Assembly (NCBI RefSeq): GCF_009727065.1 | Contig: NZ_WNLP01000009.1 | Span: forward strand, 1-64,000 | DNA: 64,000 nucleotides | Source of the DNA: Bifidobacterium canis | GTDB taxonomy: Bacteria > Actinomycetota > Actinomycetes > Actinomycetales > Bifidobacteriaceae | Direction of reading: 5' to 3' | Shown: piece after piece, positions 1-11,579 of the stretch | How the letters are laid out: the number at the start of each line of letters is the position of its first letter | Numbering within the stretch: position 1 is the first letter of the stretch | Program-made: the position numbers and the translations under genes | Notes under the pieces: model-generated | What the model was told of the DNA's origin: nothing | The model's database searches: none | Seen by the model: only the letters and a program-made list of their open reading frames with translations

Positions 1-109
1 ACTTTATAGTAGGCATCATATCATGGCGAACGAAAAGACACGAAACAATCCCACCCTTTCCTTTAGAGTAAGACCACCATGTCTTCAGTAAGCTCCCACG
101 CAAAACCAC

Positions 110-140
110 CTTTTACTTTATATACCCGTTTTAGTAAAAG
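110..140 (+). other. Stem-loop upstream of malF
   Basis: An inverted repeat with 8-bp arms (CTTTTACT at 110-117, AGTAAAAG at 133-140) lies just before malF. It could be an mRNA-stabilising hairpin between malF and an upstream binding-protein gene outside the window, or an operator. There is no T-tract for a strong terminator. Bases 1-109 contain no gene I can support. Confidence 0.4.
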
Positions 141-148
141 AGAGGCGG

Positions 149-1567
149 TTGAAAGGAATGAGTAGTTCAGTAGTCACCCTTTCAAAAAGAGAGATGAGGC
201 GCCGCCGAAAGATGGGTGCGGACTATGTGGCACCGTCGCCATATACGCTGGGTGAGGCCCTGAAGCACGGCGACCTGTTCACAAAGCTCTCCATCATCTT
301 CTTCGGATTCGGCAATATTGCCCGCCATCAGATCGTCAAGGGTCTGTTGTTCCTGGCAGGTGAAATTGGCTTCATCGTGTTCATGATCTTCTCGGGTGCA
401 CACAATCTGGCTATGCTGCCATCGTTGGGTTGGCGCAAGACCAGCACCGAGTGGGTCGGCTCGAAGCTCGTGCACGTCGCGGGCGACAACTCCGTGCTTA
501 TTCTGCTGTATGGCGTTGCCACCATCGTCATCTGCGCGGTCTTCGTGCTGTGGTGGGATCTCGCGATCCGCTCCGCATACAAGGCACAGTGCCTGAAGGG
601 TAAGAACGGCCACGCGCCGTCGCTGCTCGACGACATTCACACGTTGCTCGATGCGAAGGCCAACATTCTGTTCCTGGCCCTGCCTACGCTCGGCATCCTG
701 ATCTTCACCGTGCTGCCGTTGATCTTCATGATCTCGATGGCATTCACGAGCTACGATCACAACCACTTGGTGCTGTTCGACTGGGTTGGCCTCCAGAACT
801 TCAAGACGGTGTTCTCGAACTCCGGCAGCATCGTGTCGGCTCGACTGTTCATGTCGGTGCTCGGCTGGACGTTGATCTGGGCGTTCTTCGCAACGTTCCT
901 GAACTTCTTCCTCGGCTTGTTCCTGGCCATGATCATCAACCGCAAGACCACGCACGGCAAGGGCTTCTGGCGTGCGGTCTTCTCGATGTCGATCGCAGTG
1001 CCGCAGTTCGTCTCGCTGCTCGTCATGCACCAGATGCTGCAGCCGCAGGGCGCCATCAACCGCATCTTCATGAACTGGGGTTGGATTGATACGCCAATGC
1101 CGTTCTTCACCGATGCAACGTGGGCTCGTGTGACCGTCATCGTGATCAACCTCTGGGTTGGTATTCCATACACGATCATGCAGGTCACCGGCATTCTGCA
1201 GAACATTCCAGCCGACCAGTACGAAGCCGCCGAGATCGACGGTGCAAACTGGTGGCAGATCTTCACGAAGATCACGATGCCATACATCATCTTCGTGCTG
1301 ACCCCATACCTGATCACGACCTTCACCGGCAACGTGAACAACTTCAACGTGATCTACCTGCTTACACGCGGCGAGCCATCTGTGGTCGGCGATTCCGCAG
1401 GCAAGACCGATCTGCTTATCACGTGGCTCTACAAGCTGACGGTTGACAACAACGACTACAACCTCGGTGCTGTGATCGGCATCATGACATTCATCGTGCT
1501 CGCGGTCGTGTCGCTCGTCACCTACCGCAGCAGTGGTTCCTACAAGAATGAGGAGGCATTCAGGTGA
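149..1567 (+). CDS. malF: Maltose/maltodextrin ABC transporter permease MalF-type
   Basis: This is an inner-membrane permease of a carbohydrate ABC importer (472 aa from TTG 149; 469 aa from ATG 158, which is the other plausible start). Several hydrophobic segments are visible. The N-terminal extension before the core permease domain resembles MalF more than short sugar permeases. The EAA loop that contacts the ATPase is present (EAAEIDGANWWQIF, about residue 365). No ATPase gene is in the window, as is usual where a shared MsmK-like ATPase serves many importers. The gene overlaps malG by 4 bases (GTGA), and the next gene is a pullulanase, so alpha-glucans or maltodextrins are the inferred cargo. 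The binding protein probably lies upstream of the window. Family is certain; substrate is inferred from context. Confidence 0.88.
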   Translation: MKGMSSSVVTLSKREMRRRRKMGADYVAPSPYTLGEALKHGDLFTKLSIIFFGFGNIARHQIVKGLLFLAGEIGFIVFMIFSGAHNLAMLPSLGWRKTSTEWVGSKLVHVAGDNSVLILLYGVATIVICAVFVLWWDLAIRSAYKAQCLKGKNGHAPSLLDDIHTLLDAKANILFLALPTLGILIFTVLPLIFMISMAFTSYDHNHLVLFDWVGLQNFKTVFSNSGSIVSARLFMSVLGWTLIWAFFATFLNFFLGLFLAMIINRKTTHGKGFWRAVFSMSIAVPQFVSLLVMHQMLQPQGAINRIFMNWGWIDTPMPFFTDATWARVTVIVINLWVGIPYTIMQVTGILQNIPADQYEAAEIDGANWWQIFTKITMPYIIFVLTPYLITTFTGNVNNFNVIYLLTRGEPSVVGDSAGKTDLLITWLYKLTVDNNDYNLGAVIGIMTFIVLAVVSLVTYRSSGSYKNEEAFR

Positions 1568-2501
1568 GCAACGCAACAAAGGCCGCACAGGTCTCCAATG
1601 CTTCAAACGAGGCTCCAACGCCGGTCAAGGCGCAGAGCCAGAGCTTCTGGAAGGATCAGAAGAAGCGCCGCATTCTCGCGGATGTGCTCACGTACGTTCT
1701 GCTGACGGTGCTCGGCATCATCTGGTTGCTGCCGATCGTCTGGATCTTCCTCGAAAGCTTCAACGCGAACACCGCGCCGTATACGGATACGTTCTTCCCG
1801 ACGCAGTATTCGTTCGACAGCTACATCACGCTGTTCACGCAGCGTAACGTGCTCGACTTCCCGCGCATGTTCATGAACACGTTCATCATCGCAATCTTCA
1901 CGTGCATCATCTCGGTGTTCTTCGTGCTCTCGGTTGCATATGTGATGAGCCGTATGCGCTTCCGCGGCCGTAGGTTCTTCATGAACTTCGTGCTGATTCT
2001 GGGCATGTTCCCAGGCATCATGTCGGTCGTCGCCATCTACTTCATTCTGAAGGCAATGGGCTTGACGAGTGACGGCACCACGATCCTCGCGCTTATCCTC
2101 GTCTATTCGGCAGGCACCGGCGCAGGCTTCTATGTGATGAAGGGCTACATGGATACGATCCCGACCTCGCTCGACGAGGCTGCCATGCTCGATGGCTGCA
2201 CCCGTTGGCAGGTGTTCTGGATCATCATCGTCCCGATCTGCCGCCCAATGATCGTGTATCAGGCGATCGTCGGCTTCCTGACCCCGTGGCTCGACTTCGT
2301 TATGGCGAAGGTCATCGCCCGTACGCAGGAAACTACACAGCCTCTCTGGGCCTGTGGCTGATGCTCGACAAGGAATACATCAACAACTGGTTCGGCCGCT
2401 TCGCAGCAGCAGCAGTGCTGATCTCCATCCCGATCGCAATCCTGTTCATCGTCATGCAGCGCTTCTATCAGGAATCGATGTCTGGCTCGGTGAAGGGCTA
2501 A
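1564..2501 (+). CDS. malG: Maltodextrin ABC permease MalG-type, frameshifted
   Basis: This is the second permease of the maltodextrin importer. Translation from GTG 1564 gives a normal MalG-like protein with an EAA-like loop (DEAAMLDGCTRWQVFW) until about 2330. There the frame breaks and stops at 2361. The missing C-terminus continues in the next frame (LGLWLMLDKEYINNWFGRFA through QESMSGSVKG) to 2501. Adding one A to the AAA run at 2330-2332 restores a continuous 312-aa protein reading ...RTQENYTASLGLWLML. Either the gene is a very recent pseudogene or one base is missing from the assembly; I favour the latter because other genes here show the same homopolymer defect. Confidence 0.85.
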
Positions 2502-2525
2502 GGCCAAAGACCATAAAGGAATATT

Positions 2526-4646
2526 ATGCAACTCGCAGATCAATCCACTGGATTGAACGCGGGTGTTGCGGAACCATTCCCATTGAGTCTCAATCGTGAA
2601 CTGGGTGCCGTGGTACACGACCATGGCACCCAGTTCGCAATTTGGGCTCCATCTGCGAAATCCGTGACTCTCCGCTTCTTCTCAAAAGGTTCGAGCATCG
2701 AAGAAGGCGATTCGATGCTCGGCAGCTACACGCCGGAACTCCAGAGCGACGGCGCGTGGACCGTGCACTTCGACGAGAACCTGCACGGCACCTATTACGA
2801 CTACCTCATCGAACAACGCGACGGCAACCTCGTGCGCACGGCCGACCCGTGGGCGAAGGGCGCTGGCGTCAACGGCCGCCGCAGCATGGTCGTCGACCTC
2901 GCCCAAACGAACCCTGTGGGCTGGGAGCACGACGAGCATCCGCAGACCCCGCTTTCGGAGACGATGGTGGCCGAAATGCACGTGGCCAGCTTCAGCGCGA
3001 ACGCGCACGGCGGCTTCCCCGTGGAACACTGCGGAAAGTACTTGGCGTTCACCGATCTCAACACCACTGTCGACGGCAAAGGCGAGTTCCCGACCGGCCT
3101 GAACTACTTCAAGCAGCTCGGCGTCACCGCCATTCAGCTGCTGCCGTTCTATGACTACGGTTCGGTTGACGAGCGCGATTCCAGCCAATACAACTGGGGC
3201 TACGATCCGCTCAACTACAACGTGCCGGAAGGCTCGTATTCCACGAACCCGTTCGACGGCAGCGTGCGCATAACCGAATGCAAGCAGATGATCCAATCCC
3301 TGCACTCCCAGGGCTTCAAAGTGATTATGGACGTGGTCTACAACCACATGTATTCGGCCGACAACTGGTTCGAGCGCGTGGTGCCCGGCTACTTCGTGCG
3401 CCGCACGCCGGACGGCAGCCTTTCGAACGGCTCCGGTTGCGGCGACGACATGGCCAGCGAACGCGAGATGATGCGCCGCTACATCGTGGACTCGGTGACC
3501 TACTGGGCCCGCGAATACCACGTCGACGGCTTCCGCTTCGACCTGATGGGCCTCATCGACACGACGACGATGAACGCGATCCGCGCGTCGCTCGACGAAC
3601 TGCCGGGCGGCAAAGATCTGCTGATGTATGGCGAACCGTGGGCAGCCGGCCCATCTTCCACGCTGCCGGGCACCGCGCTGGCAGACAAGAGCGGCCTGCA
3701 CCTGCTCGACTCGCGCATCGGCCACTTCTGCGACCGCACGCGCGACGCGATAAAAGGCCATGTGTTCGAACGCAACATCAAAGGCTATGTGAACGGTGAC
3801 GCGCAGGCGAACAAGCCGCGCATCGAACAGGCTGTGGACGCATGGCGTGCCCCGCAGACGAACGAAGGCAACGCCGGGCAGATCATCCAATACGTCTCCG
3901 CACACGACGATTGGACGCTGTGGGACAAGTTGTGCCTGAGCATGATCGGCGACGGTTCGGCGAATGTGCTCGAAGACATTGAAGACGCCGAACGCGCCGA
4001 CGGAGTTCCCGCAGAACCTGTGGATCCGGCGGAAGTCGAAGAGGCCACACGTCGCGCACTGCAGTCCGCATATCTCGCGGAACCTGGCAAGGCGACGAGC
4101 ACCGTGCTCGAAGCGAACACGCTCGCCGCAGGTCTCATTTACACCTCTGCAGGCATTCCGTTCATGCTCGCCGGCGAAGAGTTCGGCAAAACCAAGTTCG
4201 GCAACGACAACTCGTTCGATTCAGGCGTTCGCGTCAACGAACTCGACTGGGCGCGCGCCGAGCACATGCGCGGACTCGTGGAATACTACCGCCGCTTGAT
4301 CTCACTGCGCCGGGCGAATCCCGACCTCTTCGATGCCGAGCACATCGCCGTCGAAGCGCCGGGCAACGCGGTGGCATATCGCAGTGACTCCATCGCCGTG
4401 CTGGTGAACCCAGACAGCGAGGACCACACGCTGCCGCTCGTGCGCATAGAACAGGCATATGCGGACGATTCGCACAACGAGTTGCCGCAAATCGAGCATG
4501 CGCGCGATAATCGCAGCAACTGGGTGTGCGTGCTCGACTCGCGCGGCACACACACCGACTCGTTCAGCGAGCCGACGCTGAACATCACGAACGACGAGTT
4601 CCCGATGCCAGCGCGTTCGCTGAGCGTCTGGCGACTCGAACAATAA
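2526..4646 (+). CDS. pulA: Type I pullulanase, GH13
   Basis: This is a cytoplasmic debranching enzyme that hydrolyses alpha-1,6 links in pullulan and branched maltodextrins (706 aa, no signal peptide). The N-terminal region (about 25-115) is a CBM48-like beta-sandwich (TQFAIWAPSAKSVTLRFF). The type I pullulanase signature YNWGYDP is at about 222-228. GH13 catalytic residues are visible: nucleophile D339 in GFRFDLMGLID, acid/base E370 in MYGEPWAAG, and D461 in SAHDD. The start is ATG 2526 behind AAAGGAATATT. It follows malG by 24 bases and is probably co-transcribed, so imported branched maltodextrins would be debranched inside the cell. Confidence 0.92.
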   Translation: MQLADQSTGLNAGVAEPFPLSLNRELGAVVHDHGTQFAIWAPSAKSVTLRFFSKGSSIEEGDSMLGSYTPELQSDGAWTVHFDENLHGTYYDYLIEQRDGNLVRTADPWAKGAGVNGRRSMVVDLAQTNPVGWEHDEHPQTPLSETMVAEMHVASFSANAHGGFPVEHCGKYLAFTDLNTTVDGKGEFPTGLNYFKQLGVTAIQLLPFYDYGSVDERDSSQYNWGYDPLNYNVPEGSYSTNPFDGSVRITECKQMIQSLHSQGFKVIMDVVYNHMYSADNWFERVVPGYFVRRTPDGSLSNGSGCGDDMASEREMMRRYIVDSVTYWAREYHVDGFRFDLMGLIDTTTMNAIRASLDELPGGKDLLMYGEPWAAGPSSTLPGTALADKSGLHLLDSRIGHFCDRTRDAIKGHVFERNIKGYVNGDAQANKPRIEQAVDAWRAPQTNEGNAGQIIQYVSAHDDWTLWDKLCLSMIGDGSANVLEDIEDAERADGVPAEPVDPAEVEEATRRALQSAYLAEPGKATSTVLEANTLAAGLIYTSAGIPFMLAGEEFGKTKFGNDNSFDSGVRVNELDWARAEHMRGLVEYYRRLISLRRANPDLFDAEHIAVEAPGNAVAYRSDSIAVLVNPDSEDHTLPLVRIEQAYADDSHNELPQIEHARDNRSNWVCVLDSRGTHTDSFSEPTLNITNDEFPMPARSLSVWRLEQ

Positions 4647-4662
4647 GCAAAGGCGGGCAGAT

Positions 4663-5395
4663 ATGGCTGGCAAATACAGCACCGTGTTCTTTGATTTGTA
4701 TGGCACACTGATCGACATCCACACCGAAGAGAACTCCGAGGCCGCGTGGACTGCGTTGCGCGTCGCGCTCTACCGCGAAGGCGCGCAATATCAAGACAAC
4801 GAGCAGCTGCGCGAACAATTCAACCGCGAAGTCGTGCGCGCGAACGCCACGCGTACGCGCACGGAGTGGTTTGAGCCAGACTTTCTGCCCGCTTACCGCG
4901 GTCTGCTGCAGGCGTGCTGGGCAGACGACAGCATCGAGAACGCGCGCAAGGTGGCATGGGCGTTCCGCCGTGGATCCACCACGAAATTCAACCTGTTTCC
5001 GGGCGCGCTCGATTTCTCGAGAACTCAAGGCGCGCGGCCTGCGCGTTGCGCTGCTGTCGAACGCGCAAGCCTGCTACACGAGGCCGGAACTGCAGCTCGC
5101 GGGACTCGACGACGCGTTCGACGAAGTGATTCTTTCCAGTGACGAGGGCGTGCGCAAACCGTCGAACGAACTGTTCCGCCGTGCACTGATCCGCCTCGAC
5201 GTGGATCCGCGCGAAGCGGTTATGATCGGCAACGATGCGCGCAACGACATTCTCGGAGCGTACGTTGCCGGCGTCGACGGCATCTATCTGCACACCGACG
5301 ACGCGAATCCAGAGGTCTGCGATTCCGCGGTGTGCTCGCTGCAGGGTGCGGACTATGCCGGCGCGCTCGACTATATCGACAAGCGGCTGCGCTGA
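4663..5395 (+). CDS. HAD-superfamily hydrolase, frameshifted
   Basis: This is a haloacid-dehalogenase-like phosphatase. Motif I (FFDLYGTLID) is near the start, motif II (VALLSNAQ) is central, a motif III lysine lies in GVRKPSNELF, and motif IV is GNDARND. The first frame runs to about residue 117 (FNLFPGALDF). The rest (RELKARGLRVALLSNAQACY...YIDKRLR) is in another frame ending at 5395. The break lies near 5011-5022 and needs one base removed or two added; two short homopolymers (TTC and GA) there could both have lost a base. Repaired length is about 243-244 aa. It follows pulA by 16 bases and may act on a sugar phosphate in the same operon, but the substrate is unknown. Confidence 0.75.
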
Positions 5396-5409
5396 ATTCG
5401 CGCAGCCGC
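5383..5409 (+). terminator. Hairpin over the HAD gene stop codon
   Basis: Perfect 10-bp arms (GCGGCTGCGC at 5383-5392, GCGCAGCCGC at 5400-5409) flank a 7-base loop. There is no strong T-tract, so it may act in mRNA stability rather than as a full terminator. Confidence 0.5.
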
Positions 5410-5472
5410 GCAGTACTACTCGGTAACTCAGTATTGAGCTGATTATTGCTGAGTAATACTACATATCAGCAC

Positions 5473-5499
5473 GCAGTTCTCAGCAATACTGAGAACTGC
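5473..5499. other. Inverted repeat upstream of the TraX-like gene
   Basis: Perfect 11-bp arms GCAGTTCTCAG / CTGAGAACTGC surround CAATA. The surrounding 5415-5510 stretch has several CAGTAATACT/AGTATTGAG-like words. It could be a terminator on either strand or a regulator site. Confidence 0.45.
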
Positions 5500-5592
5500 G
5501 CAGTAATCGAAAAATATTGAGCAACACCGCCGCAGACAACGCGAGTCTGGGTAATGTGGCAGGCAAAACGAGCATACGAGTAAGGAATTCGC

Positions 5593-6363
5593 ATGGTAGA
5601 CGAATACACGCGGCACTTGGAGCGCGAGCGAGAGATCAAAGGCAAGGGACTCTCGCAGTTCAGAATAAAGATGATCGCCGCCGTGCTGACCGTGTTCGGC
5701 CCGCTCGCATACGCGGTGCTGCCGAAATTCGTAGGCGTGCCGAGCAAAGAGAACATGTTCGCGTTGTCGATCGTCGTGATCAGCGAAGCGATCTCGTGGG
5801 CGGCGATCCCAATGTATGCGTGGCTGCTCTACACGGGGTTCGAATACACCAACAACACGTTCCTCTACGGGCTGCGCCTGGTTATTCTCGCGCTCGTGTG
5901 CGAAGTTCCGTATGACTACGTGGTGTTCGGGCAGCCGTTCAACATGGGTTCGCAGAACCCGGTGTTCGGGCTCGTCATCGCGCTCATCGTGCTCTCGATA
6001 CTCGATTTGATGTATGCGATGCGCAATATCACGCTCAAAGTGGTGCTTTCAGTGTTCGTCATCGCCATCGGTGTGCTGTGGGACGTGCTGTTCACAATCG
6101 GGCAGTCGCAGCGAATCATGAACATCGGCGTCGTCACGCTCGGCATGTGCCTGATCTATTACTACTTGCACAAGCGCGAAAACACGATGATCTTCACCGC
6201 CGCGATCTTCGGCGCGGCGTGGATGCTCACGCCTGGCCTCGGCGTCGTGGCACTGCACTCGCGCAACGAGAAGCTCGGCTACATGCATTCGTGGACGCGC
6301 TGGGTGTTCTACGCGGTGTATCCGCTCACGCTGGTGATCTGCGCGGCGATCGGCATGGCATGA
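5593..6363 (+). CDS. TraX-like integral membrane protein
   Basis: This 256-aa polytopic membrane protein has about seven or eight hydrophobic segments. The pattern near the N-terminus (a membrane segment, then WAAIPMYAWLLYTGFEYTNN and LRLVILALVCEVPYDYVVF) matches TraX-family proteins, where a conserved R...P.FA...EGF..T...Y..RL....SEiP block occurs. TraX was first named for F-pilin acetylation; chromosomal homologues are poorly characterised and often assumed to act as acyltransferases. The start is ATG 5593 after TAAGGAATTCGC. It lies between the maltodextrin genes and a LacI regulator with no clear functional link. Confidence 0.7.
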   Translation: MVDEYTRHLEREREIKGKGLSQFRIKMIAAVLTVFGPLAYAVLPKFVGVPSKENMFALSIVVISEAISWAAIPMYAWLLYTGFEYTNNTFLYGLRLVILALVCEVPYDYVVFGQPFNMGSQNPVFGLVIALIVLSILDLMYAMRNITLKVVLSVFVIAIGVLWDVLFTIGQSQRIMNIGVVTLGMCLIYYYLHKRENTMIFTAAIFGAAWMLTPGLGVVALHSRNEKLGYMHSWTRWVFYAVYPLTLVICAAIGMA

Positions 6364-6411
6364 GTTCTTACTATCTACTGTGATTACTGTCTACTGTGAG
6401 GGGAGCAGAAG

Positions 6412-7434
6412 ATGCAACAAGCTGGAATTCGCGACGTCGCCAGGGAAGCCGGCGTATCGATCTCCACCGTTTCGAGGGCGTTCACGAAACCTGAACTCGT
6501 GTCGCAGAAGACGCGAGACAAAGTGATGGCTGCGGCGGATCGGCTGGATTTCAATATTTCCCGATCCGCGATGGCGCTGAAATCAGGGCAGACGTATCGC
6601 GCGGCACTGCTGATGAGCGAATCAGTGACCAGCTGGTTCAACGCGGAGGTGTTCGCCGGCATCAACGACGTGCTGCACGAAGATGGCTACGATATTTCGC
6701 TGTTCCAGCACATCAACGACGCTCCGACGCGCGACAAGTTCTTCTCTGACCTGCCGGTGCTGCGCAACGTCGACGTGGTGTTCGTCGCCTCGTTCGCCAT
6801 CGAACCGGAGGAGGTCGAGCAGCTCAGGCGCACCAAAGTGCCGATCATCGGCATCAATGTGCCGAATCCGCGCATGCTCGACGCCTCCATTTCGATCGAC
6901 GACGAAGGCGGCATGTATAAGGCCACGCAGCACATGATTCATTTGGGGCACAAGCACATCGTCTACACGTGCTCGGCCGCCGACGAGACGCTTGACGCCT
7001 CGATCGATTCGCGCGCGCAGGGCTTCATACGTGCGTGCGAAAACGCTTCGCAGACGCGCGACCTGGATTGGAAGGTGCTGACCGTGCCACGCGGACGAGA
7101 TTTCGCCGACAACGCGCTGACCGCCGTGCTGCAAGAGGAGCATTTCCCCGACGCGATCTGCTGCCAGATGGACATGATGGCGATTCCGTTGATGCTGAAG
7201 CTGTATCGCCACGGCTACAGCGCGTCGCGCGACTATTCGATTATCGGCTTTGACGACAGCCCCTATGCCGACACCGTTGGCTTGACCACGATGCACCAGG
7301 ACCCGTATGCGATGGGCAGGCACGCCGCGCTGAGCGCCAAGCAGCTGTTGCACGGCGGTTCGCTCGACGAACCGCACACCGTCATCGAGCCGAAGCTGGT
7401 GCTGCGGCTCTCTGACTCGCGGTATGAGGGCTAG
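6412..7434 (+). CDS. LacI-family transcriptional regulator (probably of the maltodextrin genes)
   Basis: This 340-aa regulator has a typical LacI N-terminal helix-turn-helix (IRDVAREAGVSISTVSRAF, residues 5-23), a hinge helix region, then a periplasmic-binding-protein-like effector domain ending in GFDDSPYADTVGLTTMHQDPYAMGRHAA. The start is ATG 6412 with a GGGGAGCAG ribosome site. It lies at the end of the malF-malG-pulA block, so control of maltodextrin use is the simplest guess. No matching operator was identified in the visible part of that block. Confidence 0.85.
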   Translation: MQQAGIRDVAREAGVSISTVSRAFTKPELVSQKTRDKVMAAADRLDFNISRSAMALKSGQTYRAALLMSESVTSWFNAEVFAGINDVLHEDGYDISLFQHINDAPTRDKFFSDLPVLRNVDVVFVASFAIEPEEVEQLRRTKVPIIGINVPNPRMLDASISIDDEGGMYKATQHMIHLGHKHIVYTCSAADETLDASIDSRAQGFIRACENASQTRDLDWKVLTVPRGRDFADNALTAVLQEEHFPDAICCQMDMMAIPLMLKLYRHGYSASRDYSIIGFDDSPYADTVGLTTMHQDPYAMGRHAALSAKQLLHGGSLDEPHTVIEPKLVLRLSDSRYEG

Positions 7435-7443
7435 ATTTTTGCG

Positions 7444-7494
7444 TGCCCGTGTGCGCTCGCTGAACTAGGGAACTAGTCGCGAGCGAACGCGGGC
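7444..7494 (+). terminator. Hairpin downstream of the LacI gene
   Basis: A 17-base arm at 7444-7460 (TGCCCGTGTGCGCTCGC) pairs with 7478-7494, with two imperfect positions. It is followed by an A/T-rich tail. It separates the maltodextrin block from the dnaK operon. Confidence 0.6.
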
Positions 7495-7683
7495 ATATAT
7501 TGTAGTGATTACTGAGTGATCGCGTCAGCGTGGACGCGCACATCAACCTGAACGTTAGCTGAGATATCTCTTCAGAGTTCTTTCGTCTTACTAAAAATCG
7601 TTGGAATACAGCGGTTTCTGAGGTTTTCTGAAAATTGTGGAGATTTTTTATTCTGCAATGGGAATAAACAGGGGAATCAAATA

Positions 7684-7704
7684 CTTGAGTGATGTAGGCT
7701 CAAG
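7684..7704. promoter_or_regulatory. HAIR operator (HspR binding site) upstream of dnaK
   Basis: CTTGAGT-N7-GCTCAAG matches the HspR-associated inverted repeat (consensus CTTGAGT-N7-ACTCAAG) with one changed base. It lies about 100 bases before dnaK, and hspR is the last gene of the same operon, so negative autoregulation relieved by heat or misfolding stress is expected. The rest of 7495-7802 holds the dnaK promoter region and no gene. Confidence 0.88.
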
Positions 7705-7802
7705 TTTCAGAAAGCCTAAACGAACGGTCACTGATCTGACCGACTTGCTGAGGCTTGAGCAGAAAAACGTAAAACGAAGCGAACCTAACAAAGGAGATAT
7801 TT

Positions 7803-9682
<1,880 letters not shown>

Positions 9683-9683
<1 letters not shown>

Positions 9684-10399
9684 TGTCGGACTTCAATAAG
9701 GACGACTACCTGAACGACCTGCCCGACGCCGACGAACTGGCAAACGGGCAGGCCGCTCCGGCCGGTGAGGGCGGTCAGACGCCTGAACCGGACGCCGGCG
9801 AACAGCTGGCCGACGACATTCTCAAAGACGCCGCTGCCGAACAGAGCGAGCAGCAGGAGTCCGAAGAGAACGCCAAGGCCGCAGCTGAAGCCACCGCAGA
9901 CGCCGCCGATGCCGAGACTTCCGAGAAGAAGGACGACGAAGGCGACGCTGAGGGCACGCTGACCCCGCTTGGCCAGGCCAAGAAAGAGGCAGCTGAATAC
10001 TTGGAGGCATTGCAGCGTGAGCGCGCGGAGTTCATCAACTACCGCAACCGCACCCGCAAAGACATGGATCGTGCCCGTCAACAGGGCATCATCGATGTGC
10101 TGACGGCAATGCTCCCCGCGTTGGACGACATCGATCGCATTCGTGAGCATGGCGGCGATATGGGGGACTCCTTCGAGGCCGTGTCTGCGAAGATCGACAA
10201 GACCTTCGAGAAGTTCGGTGTTGAGAAATTCGGCATCAAAGGTGAGGATTTCGACCCGAACAAGCACGAGGCGATTCTGCACAAGCCAGATCCGGAGGCC
10301 AGCAAAGCAACGGTCGACACCGTTGTTGAAGCCGGCTACCGCATCGGTGACCGTGTGATTCGTGCCGCGCGCGTTGTGGTCGCCTCTCCGCAGAACTGA
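9683..10399 (+). CDS. grpE: Nucleotide exchange factor GrpE
   Basis: GrpE (238 aa) releases ADP from DnaK. The first 90 or so residues are acidic and Ala/Glu-rich, likely disordered. A long coiled-coil helix follows (QAKKEAAEYLEALQRERAEF), then RNRTRKDMDRARQQG, LPALDDIDR and the C-terminal beta domain with GEDFDPNKHEAI and GYRIGDRVIRAARVVV. The TAATG overlap with dnaK implies translational coupling. Confidence 0.96.
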
Positions 10400-10411
10400 G
10401 GCTGATCTGCG

Positions 10412-10452
10412 AATGGCCGTGAACCGCAAACGATTCACGGTTCACGGCCATT
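10412..10452 (+). terminator. Strong hairpin between grpE and dnaJ
   Basis: Perfect 15-bp arms (AATGGCCGTGAACCG at 10412-10426 and its complement at 10438-10452) flank an 11-base loop, followed by TTCTATAG. It may attenuate transcription or stop mRNA decay between dnaK-grpE and dnaJ-hspR, lowering DnaJ and HspR relative to DnaK. Confidence 0.75.
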
Positions 10453-10536
10453 TCTATAGTTGCAGACTTTGCACACACACTATTCGATTTTTAATATTGA
10501 CTTTTATTTTGAAGCCTCGAAAGGAGGCACAGCAGC

Positions 10537-11574
10537 ATGGCTGAGAATGAATGGCTGAACAAGGATTTTTACAAGACCCTGGGTGTCTCCAAAGATGCCA
10601 CTGAGCAAGAGATTACGAAGGCATACCGCAAACTTGCCCGTAAGTACCACCCAGATATCAACAAAACAAAAGAGGGCGAAGAGAAGTTCAAGGACATCTC
10701 GGAAGCCTATGACGTGTTGAAAGACAAGGAATCGCGTCAGAAGTATGATGCGATTCGCTCGCTGGGCGCAGGCGGTGCTCGCTTCACCGGCGGTGCGGGC
10801 AACGGCTCGTTCAACGCAGGTGATTTCTCCGACATCTTCGGCTCGATGTTCGGCGGCGGTGGCGGACGCGGCAATTCGCATATTCGCTTCTCCACCAATG
10901 GCATGGGCGGCGGCGCTTCGAACCTGAACGACATCTTCTCGATGTTCGGTGGCGGCGCAGGCGCTGGTGGTAATGCATACGCTGATTATGACGACGGCGC
11001 GTTCCAAGGCTATCGCCCGAACCCCGTTCCGGAAGACGGCGGTGACCTGAACTCGAAGATCACGCTGACGTTCCGCCAGGCAGCCAAGGGCGCGATGGTG
11101 TCGCTCAAGGCTGGCGGCAAGAAGTTCAAGACCCGCATTCCTGCCGGAGTCAAAGACGGTCAGAAGATTCGTCTCGCCGGCAAGGGCAAGCCAGGTCAGC
11201 ATGGTGGCAAGCCGGGCGACATGTATCTGCAGGTGAGCGTTGCCGAAGACCCGAAGTTCACGATGAGCGGCGTCGACTTGGTGATGGATCTGCCGATCAC
11301 CGTTGGTCAGGCGGTCAACGGCGCGAAGGTCGAGGCGAAAGACCTCGACGGCGAATCGGTGACGTTCAAAGTGCACGCAGGCACGTCGAGCGGCGACGAA
11401 GTGCGCGTTTCCGGCAAGGGCGTGAAGACCCCGCGCAAGACCGGCGATTTGATCGGTCGCGTGCAGATTCACGTGCCCGAGCACCCTGGACTCAAGGTGA
11501 AGAAGGCGGCGAAGGAATTCGACGCAGCAAGCGGCGATTTCGCCACTGAGCTTGCACAGCAGCGGGAGGCGTAA
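10537..11574 (+). CDS. dnaJ: DnaJ-family co-chaperone without zinc finger
   Basis: This is a J-domain co-chaperone (345 aa) that stimulates DnaK ATPase. The J domain is at 8-75 with the HPD motif in KYHPDI. A long G/F-rich region (about 82-145) follows, then the C-terminal substrate-binding beta domains ([21 protein letters not shown] to VQIHVPEHP). The four CxxCxGxG zinc-binding repeats of class I DnaJ are absent, so it is a class II, CbpA-like protein. Another, zinc-containing DnaJ is probably elsewhere in the genome. Start ATG 10537 follows AAAGGAGGCACAGC. Confidence 0.92.
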   Translation: MAENEWLNKDFYKTLGVSKDATEQEITKAYRKLARKYHPDINKTKEGEEKFKDISEAYDVLKDKESRQKYDAIRSLGAGGARFTGGAGNGSFNAGDFSDIFGSMFGGGGGRGNSHIRFSTNGMGGGASNLNDIFSMFGGGAGAGGNAYADYDDGAFQGYRPNPVPEDGGDLNSKITLTFRQAAKGAMVSLKAGGKKFKTRIPAGVKDGQKIRLAGKGKPGQHGGKPGDMYLQVSVAEDPKFTMSGVDLVMDLPITVGQAVNGAKVEAKDLDGESVTFKVHAGTSSGDEVRVSGKGVKTPRKTGDLIGRVQIHVPEHPGLKVKKAAKEFDAASGDFATELAQQREA

Positions 11575-11579
11575 CACTC

